64,000 nucleotides of DNA from JAPHSX01 sp041554195 (GTDB lineage Bacteria > Pseudomonadota > Gammaproteobacteria > Thiohalomonadales > Thiohalomonadaceae), in assembly GCA_041554195.1 (NCBI GenBank), contig JBFFMJ010000010.1:62001-126000 (forward strand). Direction: 5' to 3'. The position numbers were made by a program, and so were the translations under genes. A model generated the notes under the pieces. That model was not told where the DNA came from. It worked only from the letters and a program-made list of their open reading frames with translations, and made no database searches. The first letter of the stretch is position 1; every line of letters begins with the position of its first letter. Shown here piece by piece: positions 55,483-64,000 of this stretch.

Positions 55483-55962
55483 ATGGCTGAGAACACCACC
55501 CCCGAGCAGAATGGTCCGCAATTTGTTCTGCAACGCATCTACACCAAGGACATCTCCTTCGAGACCCCTAACTCACCAGCCATCTTTACCGAGCAGTGGG
55601 AGCCGGCGATCAATGTCAACCTCAACTCCGCCAATACGCAACTTCAGGAAGGGCTGTTCGAGGTCGTACTGTCCGTCACCGTCACTGCCACGGTTGGAGA
55701 AAAGACCGCCTATCTGGCCGAGGTGCAGCAGGCCGGTATCTTCGTTGTCAGTGGCTTTAACGAGCAGGAGATGGGCGGCATGCTCAACAGCTACTGCCCC
55801 AACATGCTATTCCCCTTCGCCCGTGAGGTGATCTCGGATCTGGTCAACAAGGGCAGCTTCCCGCAGATGCTACTTGCCCCCATCAACTTTGACGCCCTCT
55901 ACGCCCAGCACCTGCAGGCACAGACGGCAAAAGCGGGCAGTGAGGAGCAACCGGTTCACTAG
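55483..55962 (+). CDS. secB: Protein-export chaperone SecB
   Basis: A 159-residue tetrameric chaperone that keeps preproteins unfolded for SecA. FVLQRIYTKDISFETPNSPAIF, VFVVSG-like and YCPNMLFPFAREVISDLVNKG are characteristic. It sits 41 bases after trxC and nine before gpsA. Confidence 0.97.
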   Translation: MAENTTPEQNGPQFVLQRIYTKDISFETPNSPAIFTEQWEPAINVNLNSANTQLQEGLFEVVLSVTVTATVGEKTAYLAEVQQAGIFVVSGFNEQEMGGMLNSYCPNMLFPFAREVISDLVNKGSFPQMLLAPINFDALYAQHLQAQTAKAGSEEQPVH

Positions 55963-55971
55963 GCCGCTGCC

Positions 55972-56982
55972 ATGATCCCCTCCTGCGACTCCCGCATTGC
56001 GGTACTCGGTGCCGGTTCCTGGGGCACCGCGCTGGCGATCCAGCTGGCGCGCACCGGCACCACCACCCTGTTGTGGGGGCGTGATAGCGAGGCGATGGCA
56101 CAGATGGCGGTGGAGCGATGCAATAGCCGCTACCTGCCTGACTCCCCATTCCCTGAGCTGTTGATCCCTGCCGCCGATCTATCATCGGCACTCTCACTGT
56201 GCGATCACGTGCTGGTGGCTGTGCCCAGCCACGCCTTTCGCGACACCCTCAAAACCATCGCCCCGCAACTCAAGCCTGGGTGCCACCTTGGCTGGGCCAC
56301 AAAGGGGCTGGAGCCGGGTAGCCGCAAGCTATTACATCAGGTGATCGCCGAGGAGCTGGGGGAGGAACAATCTTGCGCCGTGGTATCCGGCCCCACCTTC
56401 GCCGCCGAGGTGGCCAATGGCCTGCCGACCGCCGTCACCGTTGCAGGCTCCAAGGCCGCCACCGAGCTTTACGCCCACTGCCTGCATGGGGCGGCATTTC
56501 GTGCCTATACCAGTAGTGATGTGGCTGGTGTAGAGATAGGCGGGGCCTGCAAGAATGTGCTCGCGATCGCCGCCGGTATCGCCGATGGCCTGGGTTTTGG
56601 TGCCAATACCCGTGCCGCCCTCATCACCCGCGGTCTCGCCGAGATGATGCGGCTCGGCGTCGAGATGGGGGGCGAGGCGGAGACCTTCATGGGGCTCGCC
56701 GGGCTCGGGGATCTGGTGCTCACCTGTACCGATGATCAGTCACGCAATCGGCGCATCGGCCTGGCATTGGGCAGTGGCGAGCAGCTTGAACAGGCCATCA
56801 CCACCATCGGTCAGGCGGTAGAAGGGGTAAAGAGCGCCCCCGAGATCTACGGACTTGCCACAGAGAGGGGCATTGAAATGCCGATCATCGAACAGGTCTA
56901 CCGGGTGCTGCACGAGGGGCTAGCCCCGCAACAGGCAGTAGAGGCGCTGCTGGGGCGCGAGCAGAAACCGGAAAACGGTTAA
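55972..56982 (+). CDS. gpsA: Glycerol-3-phosphate dehydrogenase [NAD(P)+]
   Basis: Makes sn-glycerol 3-phosphate from dihydroxyacetone phosphate for phospholipid synthesis. The 336-residue protein has the dinucleotide motif VLGAGSWGTALA near the N terminus and the conserved Lys in GGACKNVLAIAAGI. It overlaps trmL by four bases, end to end, on the opposite strand. Confidence 0.97.
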   Translation: MIPSCDSRIAVLGAGSWGTALAIQLARTGTTTLLWGRDSEAMAQMAVERCNSRYLPDSPFPELLIPAADLSSALSLCDHVLVAVPSHAFRDTLKTIAPQLKPGCHLGWATKGLEPGSRKLLHQVIAEELGEEQSCAVVSGPTFAAEVANGLPTAVTVAGSKAATELYAHCLHGAAFRAYTSSDVAGVEIGGACKNVLAIAAGIADGLGFGANTRAALITRGLAEMMRLGVEMGGEAETFMGLAGLGDLVLTCTDDQSRNRRIGLALGSGEQLEQAITTIGQAVEGVKSAPEIYGLATERGIEMPIIEQVYRVLHEGLAPQQAVEALLGREQKPENG

Positions 56983-57443
56983 ACCGCCCCCTCAAAGCCC
57001 AGCTGTCGCCACGCCTCATAAACGAAAACCGCTGCGGCATTGGAGAGATTGAGGCTGCGGCTCTGCGGTTGCATTGGCAACCTCAGCAGCTGCTCATCCG
57101 CCATCGTATCAAGCAGCTCCTGTGGCAGCCCCCGTGTTTCCGGGCCGAACAGCAACGCATCCCCACTCTGGTAGCTCGCCTCACTGTAGTTTCTTGTGCC
57201 ACGCGTGGTGCAGGCATAGATCTGGCGGGGTTGCTGCTTTTCGACAAATTCATCCAGCGTGTTATGGACCTGTAACTCGGCAAACTCGTGATAATCGAGC
57301 CCGGCACGGCGCAGCCGTTTGTCGTCCAGCTCAAAGCCCAGCGGCTCTATCAGGTGCAGGCGGCTGCCGGTGTTGGCACAGAGTCGAATGATATTGCCGG
57401 TATTTGGCGGGATCTCCGGCTGGTAGAGCACCACATGCAACAT
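56979..57443 (-). CDS. trmL: tRNA (cytidine(34)-2'-O)-methyltransferase
   Basis: A 154-residue SPOUT methyltransferase modifying position 34 of tRNA-Leu. It has YQPEIPPNTGNIIRLCANTG at the N terminus and the C-terminal knot FGPETRGLPQEL with LRLPMQPQSRSLNLSNAAAV. Convergent with gpsA. In E. coli trmL also follows this cluster; cysE, which lies between them there, is absent here. Confidence 0.97.
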   Translation of the reverse strand: MLHVVLYQPEIPPNTGNIIRLCANTGSRLHLIEPLGFELDDKRLRRAGLDYHEFAELQVHNTLDEFVEKQQPRQIYACTTRGTRNYSEASYQSGDALLFGPETRGLPQELLDTMADEQLLRLPMQPQSRSLNLSNAAAVFVYEAWRQLGFEGAV

Positions 57444-57534
57444 AGGCTAGACATCCCGCCCGTGATTTAGGATGGAGGTAGAGTCGAGGTGAATCATGTA
57501 AACTTCCCCCTTTACTACTGCATCAGGTGAGGCG

Positions 57535-58503
57535 ATGAACAAGGCAGACAAGGCCATGCTGGCGAGTGAATTTTGTGGCATGCAGTTCGATACCCCGTTG
57601 GTATTGCTATCAGGTTGTGTTGGTTTCGGCGAAGAGTATACCCGCGTCAAGGGCTTTTCCAATCGCGATGTCGGTGCGGTCTGCCTTAAGGGCACCACCC
57701 TGGAGCCGCGCCTCGGCAACCAGCCGCACCGCATCTACGAAACCCCGATGGGCATGTTGAACGCCATCGGCCTGCAAAACCCCGGTGCCCCCTATGTGGT
57801 CAACGAGATCCTGCCGCAGCTCGATTTCGAGGAGACCCGCTTTATCGCCAACATCTCCGGCTCCACGGTGGAGGACTACGCCGAGGTGGCGAAGCTGTTC
57901 GATGATTCGCCCATCGATGCCATCGAGATCAACATCTCCTGCCCCAATGTGAAGGCGGGCGGCATGGCCTTCGGTAACGACCCGGAGATGTCGGCCCGTG
58001 TGGTGGAGGCGGTACGCGCCGTCACCCACAAGCCGATCATCACCAAGCTCTCGCCCAACCAGACCGATATCGCCGGCAATGCCAAACGCTGCATCGAGGC
58101 GGGCAGCGACGCCTTTGCCGTGATCAACACCCTGATGGGGATGGCGATTGATATCGAAAGCCGCTCCACCATCCTCGGCAATAACCAGGGCGGCCTCTCG
58201 GGACCTGCAATCAAGCCGGTGGCGCTGCTGAAGACCCATCAGGTCTACCAGGTGTGCCGCGACCATGGCATCCCGATCATCGGTCAGGGCGGCATCACCA
58301 GCGCCGAGGATGCCATTGAGTTCATTATCGCCGGGGCCAGCGCCGTGGGTATCGGCACCTCACTGTTCTACGACCCGCTGGTCTGTCCCAAGATCAACCA
58401 GGGTATAGCCGACTATCTGAAACGCCACGACATGACCGAGGTGTCGCAACTGGTCGGCACCCTCAGCCTGAATAGCAACCTCTCCCCATGCGACTGTAAA
58501 TAA
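57535..58503 (+). CDS. Dihydroorotate dehydrogenase, class 1B-like
   Basis: A 322-residue FMN-containing TIM-barrel protein. The catalytic Cys136 is in EINISCPNVK. Other landmarks are VGAVCLKGTTLEPRLGNQPHRI, NAIGLQNPG and GQGGITSAEDA. Class 1B enzymes usually pair with the iron-sulfur subunit PyrK, and no pyrK is adjacent. Most gammaproteobacteria use the class 2 enzyme for pyrimidine synthesis, so this could be an additional or a substitute enzyme. The product ends in SPCDCK. Confidence 0.85.
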   Translation: MNKADKAMLASEFCGMQFDTPLVLLSGCVGFGEEYTRVKGFSNRDVGAVCLKGTTLEPRLGNQPHRIYETPMGMLNAIGLQNPGAPYVVNEILPQLDFEETRFIANISGSTVEDYAEVAKLFDDSPIDAIEINISCPNVKAGGMAFGNDPEMSARVVEAVRAVTHKPIITKLSPNQTDIAGNAKRCIEAGSDAFAVINTLMGMAIDIESRSTILGNNQGGLSGPAIKPVALLKTHQVYQVCRDHGIPIIGQGGITSAEDAIEFIIAGASAVGIGTSLFYDPLVCPKINQGIADYLKRHDMTEVSQLVGTLSLNSNLSPCDCK

Positions 58504-58537
58504 CTCCGCAAGACCGGCCTACTTCTCTTGCTGGATT

Positions 58538-61279
58538 CTAATTAACTGCCTCAAGGGTAAAATCGATCCCGCTAATAAAGGGATCGTCTGGTTTAATGGT
58601 AATCAACTCATCACCTGAGGAGTGCAAACCGAGAGTACTCAACTGCTTTTCTGCGATACGCACACGGTACTCACCAATAGGGGCCTTAGTAAGGATATAG
58701 AATCCATCATAGGCTGTTTTCGTGGTGGCAATCACGCGCTCGTTCGCATCAACCAATTCAACTTCGACATCACCGACACCGAACTCTCGACCATTTTTCG
58801 TTAAATAAACGGTACCGTCGATCTCCCCGCTCATGAATATTGGGAAATCAATCAGTATCGCGTTGCCCGGCCGCGGTATAACCTGAACCCCTTCCAGCAC
58901 TGCATTCCATAGTGGATCAACCAGTGTTTCCGGGGCGATAGTAATATTTGTTGGCTGATGTGTCGGGATACCGGTGAGGAATAAAATACCATCCTCGTCC
59001 GAACGCGCCTTGTTATAACCACCATTCACCCGCAGACCAAGATCCTCCAGCGGTTCATCATGGTCATTAAATATTCCGTCCTGATTGGCATCAATAAACA
59101 GGCGCGCAGAAACGCTACCAAGGTTGGCGACACTGCGTGCCTCCGGCACCCACCGTTTAGTTCGTGGTTCATATCCAAAACCAAAGGACAAGTTGAGAGA
59201 AAGATTAATTTCATTATTGGTATTGTAACGGGCGCCAAAACTCAATCCGTATTTGCCGGATAACTTATTGGCGCTGGCACTGTACTCAGTGAGATCCTGC
59301 TGCAGGGAGTGATTAATACCAAAACCCAGCCGGTATCCCTTGTACTGTCCCGGTTCCAATGTCATATCGATATTTGTCAGTTCGCTTTCGGGTTCAATGA
59401 GATAGGCTAAACTACTGCGAAAACGCATTTGTTTAATGCTGCTACTGACCCTGAAACTCCCACTCGCCGTTGACTGCTGGCCCGTTACCTTCTGACGACT
59501 TAGCTGGTTTGTCATTGCAACGCCATGTGTACTCATTGCCAACTGATTAGATATCTCTACCAGCTCGCCACCCGAGGCAAATTCGTCACGCTTGTATCCC
59601 AGCATAAGCGGAATACGCGGTAAGAACGAAGAGGGTATGGCTGTATTTATTCTTACTTCACTGCGACGTGATAACTTCTGTGCATCAGGCCGGTACTCTT
59701 CACTGAAAAACTGGTTTAAATAAATATCTTTAAGCCCTATGGTGGTGCCATCTATTCGTGTCTGCAGATCAATCTCCAGTGCATCCCCACTCTCTGTATC
59801 ATCGAATACGGTGGCGGAGGCCAGCAAGGCAGCCCAGTATCCGGTTAGTCCCGCACCCAAATAGTGGTGTTGCACAACTCCCGCTGCCTCCTGCAACGGA
59901 ATAGTGACATAGTTAAAAGTCGTTGATAGCTGTTTATTCAAACCATAGTCGTACTGAAGAGTGGCGCGCTGCTCACCGGCCTCATCGCTAATGGTAGATG
60001 CCCTGTAGTAAGACTCACCTTTTTTGGTCATGGCCTGGCTTGGCTGAAACTGCCTGGTGATCTCGCTTATTTCTCCCCGCGGTCCGTAAAAGACCAGACG
60101 AAAGTGATTATTGCCAAACAGCAATGGTACATCCTGAAAGTCATACTGACCGTTAATGGGTATTTGCTGGTAGCCGATTAACGCGTTATTTCGATAAAGC
60201 TCCACCACCCAGCCGGGCAGTAGTTCTCCCACAAAGCGATGGCGATCATACTCATTTTGCCTGCCGACTGGGTAACTGCTTACCACCACCCCATGTTCAA
60301 GATTCGATGGTAAATTAATCAATCCTATACGTGGCTCTGAGACATGGCCGAATGTATATTCATTGGCATTCAACGGGCCAAGTAAGCCCCCATCCAGGTC
60401 GGTACGTCCAAAGGTGACTCGAAAATCGTCAATGCCATCCTCATCATTCATGGTGAGATACCAGCTTGACTCATGCTGGAACAGATCTGCCGTAGCGTGT
60501 GTGGTAGACAGCACCACCGTGTCGTCACCCGCATCAGAGTAACGCTGGTTCACACTCAATGTTTGATTAATAAAGGGGATACTGTAGTTTTTATAGGATT
60601 CATGGTGTCGCGGGTATTGCTCCGCTCTCTGCCCAAGGGTCGCAAGGGCTTTTTCAATTCGCTTTTCCCGCTCGATGCGTGCAAGAAAAGGTAACTTTAA
60701 TTCTGAACGTACCCAAACACGAGAGGCGTAGAGGTCGATATCAAATTTCATATCGAACCAACTCCCCAGCAGGGTTGATTCGACATAAATATCATCGTCA
60801 AGAAATTTTACCAGATCCTGATCGTACCTCTCAGTTTGACCCTTGATAGTCACCTCATGGCGGGCGGTATCAAGAAAAAAGGTATTCTCCTCTTTGATGA
60901 CAAAACCGCTTGCCGAGTCTTCACCCACCTCTACGGCTATGTCTAGAATCATGGACAGGGCATCAAGAGGAAGCAGGACAACGTCCTGGTACTGGTAGGC
61001 ACCGATCACATCATCAAACGTGTATGACTGCACCCGTAACTCTAGAATACGCAAATCTGAATCCTGAGGAATCCAGGTACCATCTGACTCTGCATCCTGC
61101 GCAGTAGATATTAATTTCTGGTCGCTCTGTGTTATCTGCACATTCCCCTTTTGTATGCTGGGGCTGCTCTGCGAGCTAGAGGAGAGGGGGGCTTTGACTG
61201 TCGAGGCCACTGCCGGCCATGTGGCCAGAGAACACCACAGCGCCATCACCAGTAATCGGAGACTGAATCTCACGACCAT
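58538..61279 (-). CDS. Usher-like outer-membrane protein of a DUF4402 system
   Basis: A 913-residue exported protein. After a signal peptide (LLVMALWCSLATWPAVA) comes an N-terminal domain with LRVQSYTFDDVIGAYQYQD and LLPLDALSMILDIAVEV. Next are many amphipathic strands, with GWVVELYRNNALIGYQQI and GQYDFQDVPLLFGNNHFRLV resembling the barrel and plug-like parts of fimbrial ushers. The C-terminal third contains DANQDGIFNDHDEPLEDLGLRV and a final carboxypeptidase-regulatory-like domain (about 820-913), unlike classic FimD/PapC. The gene lies ten bases after the PapD-like chaperone gene, so it is the likely partner. ATG 61279 is chosen; a TTG sits six bases upstream. Its function as a translocation pore is inferred. 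Confidence 0.65.
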   Translation of the reverse strand: MVVRFSLRLLVMALWCSLATWPAVASTVKAPLSSSSQSSPSIQKGNVQITQSDQKLISTAQDAESDGTWIPQDSDLRILELRVQSYTFDDVIGAYQYQDVVLLPLDALSMILDIAVEVGEDSASGFVIKEENTFFLDTARHEVTIKGQTERYDQDLVKFLDDDIYVESTLLGSWFDMKFDIDLYASRVWVRSELKLPFLARIEREKRIEKALATLGQRAEQYPRHHESYKNYSIPFINQTLSVNQRYSDAGDDTVVLSTTHATADLFQHESSWYLTMNDEDGIDDFRVTFGRTDLDGGLLGPLNANEYTFGHVSEPRIGLINLPSNLEHGVVVSSYPVGRQNEYDRHRFVGELLPGWVVELYRNNALIGYQQIPINGQYDFQDVPLLFGNNHFRLVFYGPRGEISEITRQFQPSQAMTKKGESYYRASTISDEAGEQRATLQYDYGLNKQLSTTFNYVTIPLQEAAGVVQHHYLGAGLTGYWAALLASATVFDDTESGDALEIDLQTRIDGTTIGLKDIYLNQFFSEEYRPDAQKLSRRSEVRINTAIPSSFLPRIPLMLGYKRDEFASGGELVEISNQLAMSTHGVAMTNQLSRQKVTGQQSTASGSFRVSSSIKQMRFRSSLAYLIEPESELTNIDMTLEPGQYKGYRLGFGINHSLQQDLTEYSASANKLSGKYGLSFGARYNTNNEINLSLNLSFGFGYEPRTKRWVPEARSVANLGSVSARLFIDANQDGIFNDHDEPLEDLGLRVNGGYNKARSDEDGILFLTGIPTHQPTNITIAPETLVDPLWNAVLEGVQVIPRPGNAILIDFPIFMSGEIDGTVYLTKNGREFGVGDVEVELVDANERVIATTKTAYDGFYILTKAPIGEYRVRIAEKQLSTLGLHSSGDELITIKPDDPFISGIDFTLEAVN

Positions 61280-61289
61280 GATCAATTAA

Positions 61290-62168
61290 CTACTGAGAAA
61301 CGAATGTTTCGGCAATTAATCCTGTCTTTTCATCCTTGCCGTTTTCAAGGTAGAGAATTCGAACCTTGCCATTTTCAATCTCCAACCCCTGAGGTATACG
61401 CAGTGGCAGAGAGAACCTGCGGAGCGTGTTAGGTGTATAGACGGCAATACCATTTACCAAACCAAGCGTCTTGGGCTCAGTACCATCATTGGGAATGAAA
61501 ATCGCTCGAAAATCCCCGTACACCGACTGGTTACCGCTTCGGTGCATGTCCAACTCTAATTGAAATGTACTACCCGCATTTGTAGTAACAATGCGTGCAT
61601 TGTGAAGTGCGACTTCACTACTCAGATTTCCGTGTCGCACAATCACAGGAATGGAGATCCCCACTAACGGGGTAATTTCCACCCTAATTCCCTCTCCATC
61701 AGAGTTGGTCACCTTGCCTAAACTACTACTCTCGGGTTTCGGCAAGGTTTGGAAAAGCATATGAGAACGGTATTCACCCTCAAGTAGATTGCGCGGCTTC
61801 CTTAACATCAAGCGTATGACTTGTGCCTGACCTGGTGGGAGAGAAACCTGCCGCGGGGAGTATCTAACAAGTGTGTCTGAATACATACCCTCTTCATCCG
61901 CTTTAACGGCTTCAAATTGACCATTTTCCGTCATCTTCTGCCGAATAAAATTAATACGATACTCGCCCGTCTCATCACCTTGATTCATCAGTGTGACTTG
62001 AGCTGTACGTGTGCGGTCATCAAATACTATTCGTGACGGTGTCACCAAAAGTGATGCGGCCGCATTTGCGACACTTGGTAACATAAAAGCAAAAAGAGAA
62101 ATGAACAGGCACAAGCTACTGCCGAGGGGATGGCTGATTTTGTTAGAAAGAAAAAGAGTACGTTTCAT
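61290..62168 (-). CDS. PapD-like periplasmic chaperone
   Basis: A 292-residue precursor with a signal peptide ending near VANAAAS. The mature immunoglobulin-like fold carries SLLVTPSRIVFDDRTRTAQ, NQGDETGEYRINF, and the G1-strand-like PPGQAQVIRLMLRKPRNL. The size is larger than a standard PapD (~230 residues). Lacking the strict donor-strand motif, it is closer to divergent chaperones. It lies between the DUF4402 subunit genes and the usher-like gene. Confidence 0.8.
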   Translation of the reverse strand: MKRTLFLSNKISHPLGSSLCLFISLFAFMLPSVANAAASLLVTPSRIVFDDRTRTAQVTLMNQGDETGEYRINFIRQKMTENGQFEAVKADEEGMYSDTLVRYSPRQVSLPPGQAQVIRLMLRKPRNLLEGEYRSHMLFQTLPKPESSSLGKVTNSDGEGIRVEITPLVGISIPVIVRHGNLSSEVALHNARIVTTNAGSTFQLELDMHRSGNQSVYGDFRAIFIPNDGTEPKTLGLVNGIAVYTPNTLRRFSLPLRIPQGLEIENGKVRILYLENGKDEKTGLIAETFVSQ

Positions 62169-62199
62169 TGTGGTGGATTCATTACTGGTCGTCTAATGT

Positions 62200-62231
62200 A
62201 AAAAAAGGACAACCGAACCCGATTGTCCTTT
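62200..62231 (-). terminator. Terminator-like hairpin between subunit and chaperone genes
   Basis: On the minus strand AAAGGACAA and TTGTCCTTT form a 9-bp stem with a ten-base loop, followed by a T-run of seven. It lies 51 bases after the DUF4402 gene and before the chaperone gene. Partial termination here would give more subunit than assembly protein. Confidence 0.75.
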
Positions 62232-62282
62232 CTGTACCGTACCGCCTCTTATCAAGCTGCACAATAAACAAGCGCCTTACTG

Positions 62283-62816
62283 TTACTGATAAGTTACCGT
62301 AACAACATAGGCTGTCGCGCTTGTGTAAGCTGCAGACGTATCGGCGTTCTCAGGAATGCGCAAGTCACCACCCACATAAACCACATCCGTCGCCGCTACA
62401 CCCGCAATAGTATGGGTGGCTGCACTCACTGTTGGAGCCTCAAAGATCAAAGTACCAACACCATTGCTCAGGTCAGCCGCGCCGTCAGCAACGCTGATAT
62501 CAACTGCGTATCCTGTAGCTCCTGTAATATTGAACTTACCTGAAGCTGGGGTTCCACCCATCAAGGAGCCATTACCCGATACGAGATTCCGAGTGGTTGT
62601 TGCAGCAGCCGACAACCTGACACGAGTCTCACCACCACCGAGTTTGGCAGGGGCCATCGTGCCAAAATCCATTGTCTGCGTGCCATCCTCAGTAACTGTA
62701 AGTGGAGCAACCAGATTTGCTGCGGCTTGACCATCTGCTGTATCTGCACTCGCAATACCAGCGCTAGTGGCAAGCACCGTGGCAAGGCCCAACTTCAATA
62801 AATTTGCTTTCTTCAT
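62283..62816 (-). CDS. DUF4402 domain protein, subunit-like
   Basis: A 177-residue precursor with signal peptide (LGLATVLATSAGIASA). The mature part follows the DUF4402 plan: N-terminal strand LVAPLTVTED, DFGTMAPAKLGGGETRV, then a beta-sandwich with FNITGATGYAVDISV and the final VGGDLRIPENAD...YVVTVTYQ. Such proteins are predicted surface or pilus subunits. It is the subunit nearest the hairpin and would be the most expressed if the hairpin is a terminator. Confidence 0.85.
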   Translation of the reverse strand: MKKANLLKLGLATVLATSAGIASADTADGQAAANLVAPLTVTEDGTQTMDFGTMAPAKLGGGETRVRLSAAATTTRNLVSGNGSLMGGTPASGKFNITGATGYAVDISVADGAADLSNGVGTLIFEAPTVSAATHTIAGVAATDVVYVGGDLRIPENADTSAAYTSATAYVVTVTYQ

Positions 62817-62989
62817 ATACTTCCTCGTTATCTCAATGGGGCACTTTTACCCACTTACCACTTACAATTAATGTCGATTATCAAGTCATTCAGTCCATAA
62901 TTGCAAGTTTGTGAACCAGATCGCACAAGCTTTGCGCGATACTGTGCTACTAGCCACCCTGCTCAAAACTCCTAACCTACTGAAAAACC

Positions 62990-63502
62990 CTAGTTATATT
63001 CCACTGTTACTGACATTTGACCCGAATAGCTACCAAACGGCTGATTCGCGCCCACATTAAGGGTGGCACCCACATAGAGGGTCAGCTGGCCATTGCCATC
63101 CAGCACTCCGCTCAGCGCCGGCGAGCTGGTAAAGCTATCTACCAGCATAGTGTTGGATGAGGCATCACTCAGTACCACAGAGACCGGCATGGTCACAGCG
63201 AAACTGGCATTGGCATCACCGACAATGTCAAAAACCGCAACACTGCCTGCCATGGCCGTATTAATGGTCACGCCGCCGGTTGTCGTCCGGGTACCACTCG
63301 GTGTCATCACCACGGTACCGGCCATCGCACTGGAGGAGGTATCACCAAACCCCAAGCCGCTAACAGCGGCCATACTGATGGTGCTAACAATATTGGCATC
63401 AACCGTTGCAGTGGCCGTGGCCGCCTGAAGTGTCGACCCGGGTAGAATCAGTGCTGCTGCTCCCAACACTCCCAACAAGCCACCATTTCTGATCATGGAC
63501 AT
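62990..63502 (-). CDS. DUF4402 domain protein, subunit-like
   Basis: A 170-residue precursor (ATG 63502; an upstream frame to 63562 is less likely). A signal peptide (LLGVLGAAALILPGSTLQA) is followed by ATATATVDANIVSTISMAA, GLGFGDTSSSAM, GTRTTTGGVTI and the DUF4402 end GATLNVGANQPFGSYSGQ...VTVEYN. It sits between the other two DUF4402 genes with about 170 bases to the next one. Function inferred as a pilus-like subunit. Confidence 0.88.
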   Translation of the reverse strand: MSMIRNGGLLGVLGAAALILPGSTLQAATATATVDANIVSTISMAAVSGLGFGDTSSSAMAGTVVMTPSGTRTTTGGVTINTAMAGSVAVFDIVGDANASFAVTMPVSVVLSDASSNTMLVDSFTSSPALSGVLDGNGQLTLYVGATLNVGANQPFGSYSGQMSVTVEYN

Positions 63503-63641
63503 GGCCTTCACCGTTGAAGCTCTCTCTACTCCAAGCACACTAACAGTCCTCAATATATACACAATTGGGGAATACCCTTGAATATCAAGGTCTTCCTCCT
63601 AAATGGTTCCAGCTTCGTGAAAAACACAGCCACCGGCCCCG

Positions 63642-64000
63642 CTAATTGTAATTCACCGTTATGGTATAGGGGATTCCACCACCTGTCGCCGTTGAATAGC
63701 TCCCAGCCGACTGCAGCGGCGCCAGGTTCAAGGTGGCACCGACCTGAAAAGTCTCGGTACCGGTAACTGGCATGATGCCAAGGCTGTTATCAATAAAGTT
63801 GGTAGCGGTAACCTGGTCACCCGCTCCGCTTTCAAGTACTGCTGAGCCACTATATGTAACACTGTAACCCATATTCGGGTTCCCGCTTATCTGGAAGGAA
63901 GCTGCGGTACCGGGACCTGTAGCCAGGATCGTCCCATCGCCTGTGACACTGCGTGCACCGCCAGTATCCATAACAATTGCCCCTACACCACTACCGCCCG
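63642..64000 (-). CDS. DUF4402 domain protein, 5' end beyond the window
   Basis: The open frame reaches the window edge, so the start is not seen. The visible part of about 119 residues contains GSGVGAIVMDTGGARSV, ISGNPNMGYSVTYSG and the family end GATLNLAPLQSAGSYSTA...YTITVNYN. A third paralogue, upstream of the other two. Its N terminus and signal peptide lie outside this window. Confidence 0.8.
   Translation of the reverse strand, partial: GGSGVGAIVMDTGGARSVTGDGTILATGPGTAASFQISGNPNMGYSVTYSGSAVLESGAGDQVTATNFIDNSLGIMPVTGTETFQVGATLNLAPLQSAGSYSTATGGGIPYTITVNYN

Overview
This 64 kb window is chromosomal DNA from a gammaproteobacterium. The evidence is the gene order. One block (argH, then algZ/algR-like, hemC, hemD, hemX, hemY) matches the arrangement known in Pseudomonas. 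A second block (gpmI, envC, yibQ and rhodanese, grxC, secB, gpsA, trmL) matches the E. coli yib region. thiS-thiG-trmB is also typical of gammaproteobacteria. The genus cannot be read from the sequence. The thiol and sulfur redox proteins would suit a sulfur-associated free-living bacterium, but no sulfur-oxidation enzyme is present.

Layout. 0.1-20 kb is mostly housekeeping: a lipoprotein, mutY, an AsmA protein, a diiron metallo-beta-lactamase-fold protein, tRNA-Gly(CCC), thiS-thiG-trmB, an amidase, djlA, endonuclease I, a ThiE-like protein, a DUF502 protein and a YeeN-type YebC protein. 20-34.8 kb is an accessory stretch of small exported, membrane or orphan genes on the minus strand with wide spacers. 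It holds short palindromic repeats and two decayed genes: a YdeI-family gene with a frameshift, and an A+T-rich OLD-like ATPase/TOPRIM gene with an amber codon and a frameshift. 34.8-46 kb carries argH, a LysR/pirin/cytochrome b561/YceI insertion, the AlgZ/AlgR-like two-component pair and the hemCDXY operon. 46-58.5 kb is again core: a flavin/iron-sulfur reductase, an epimerase, DJ-1, YibQ, CtpA, EnvC, GpmI, then a thiol-regulated-looking operon (ArsR, rhodanese, grxC, trxC, secB, gpsA), trmL and a class 1B PyrD. 58.5-64 kb, running off the window, is a surface-structure locus: at least three DUF4402 subunit-like proteins, a PapD-like chaperone and a 913-residue usher-like outer-membrane protein.

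How parts fit together. The DUF4402, chaperone and usher-like genes lie in one direction in a plausible expression order, with a terminator-like hairpin between subunits and assembly genes. This looks like a non-classical chaperone-usher system and is the best candidate here for an under-described system. The ArsR protein carries two cysteines 66 residues apart, as in the persulfide sensors SqrR and BigR, and heads an operon of sulfur-relay and thiol-redox genes. No CRISPR array, rRNA operon, insertion-sequence transposase or prophage was seen.
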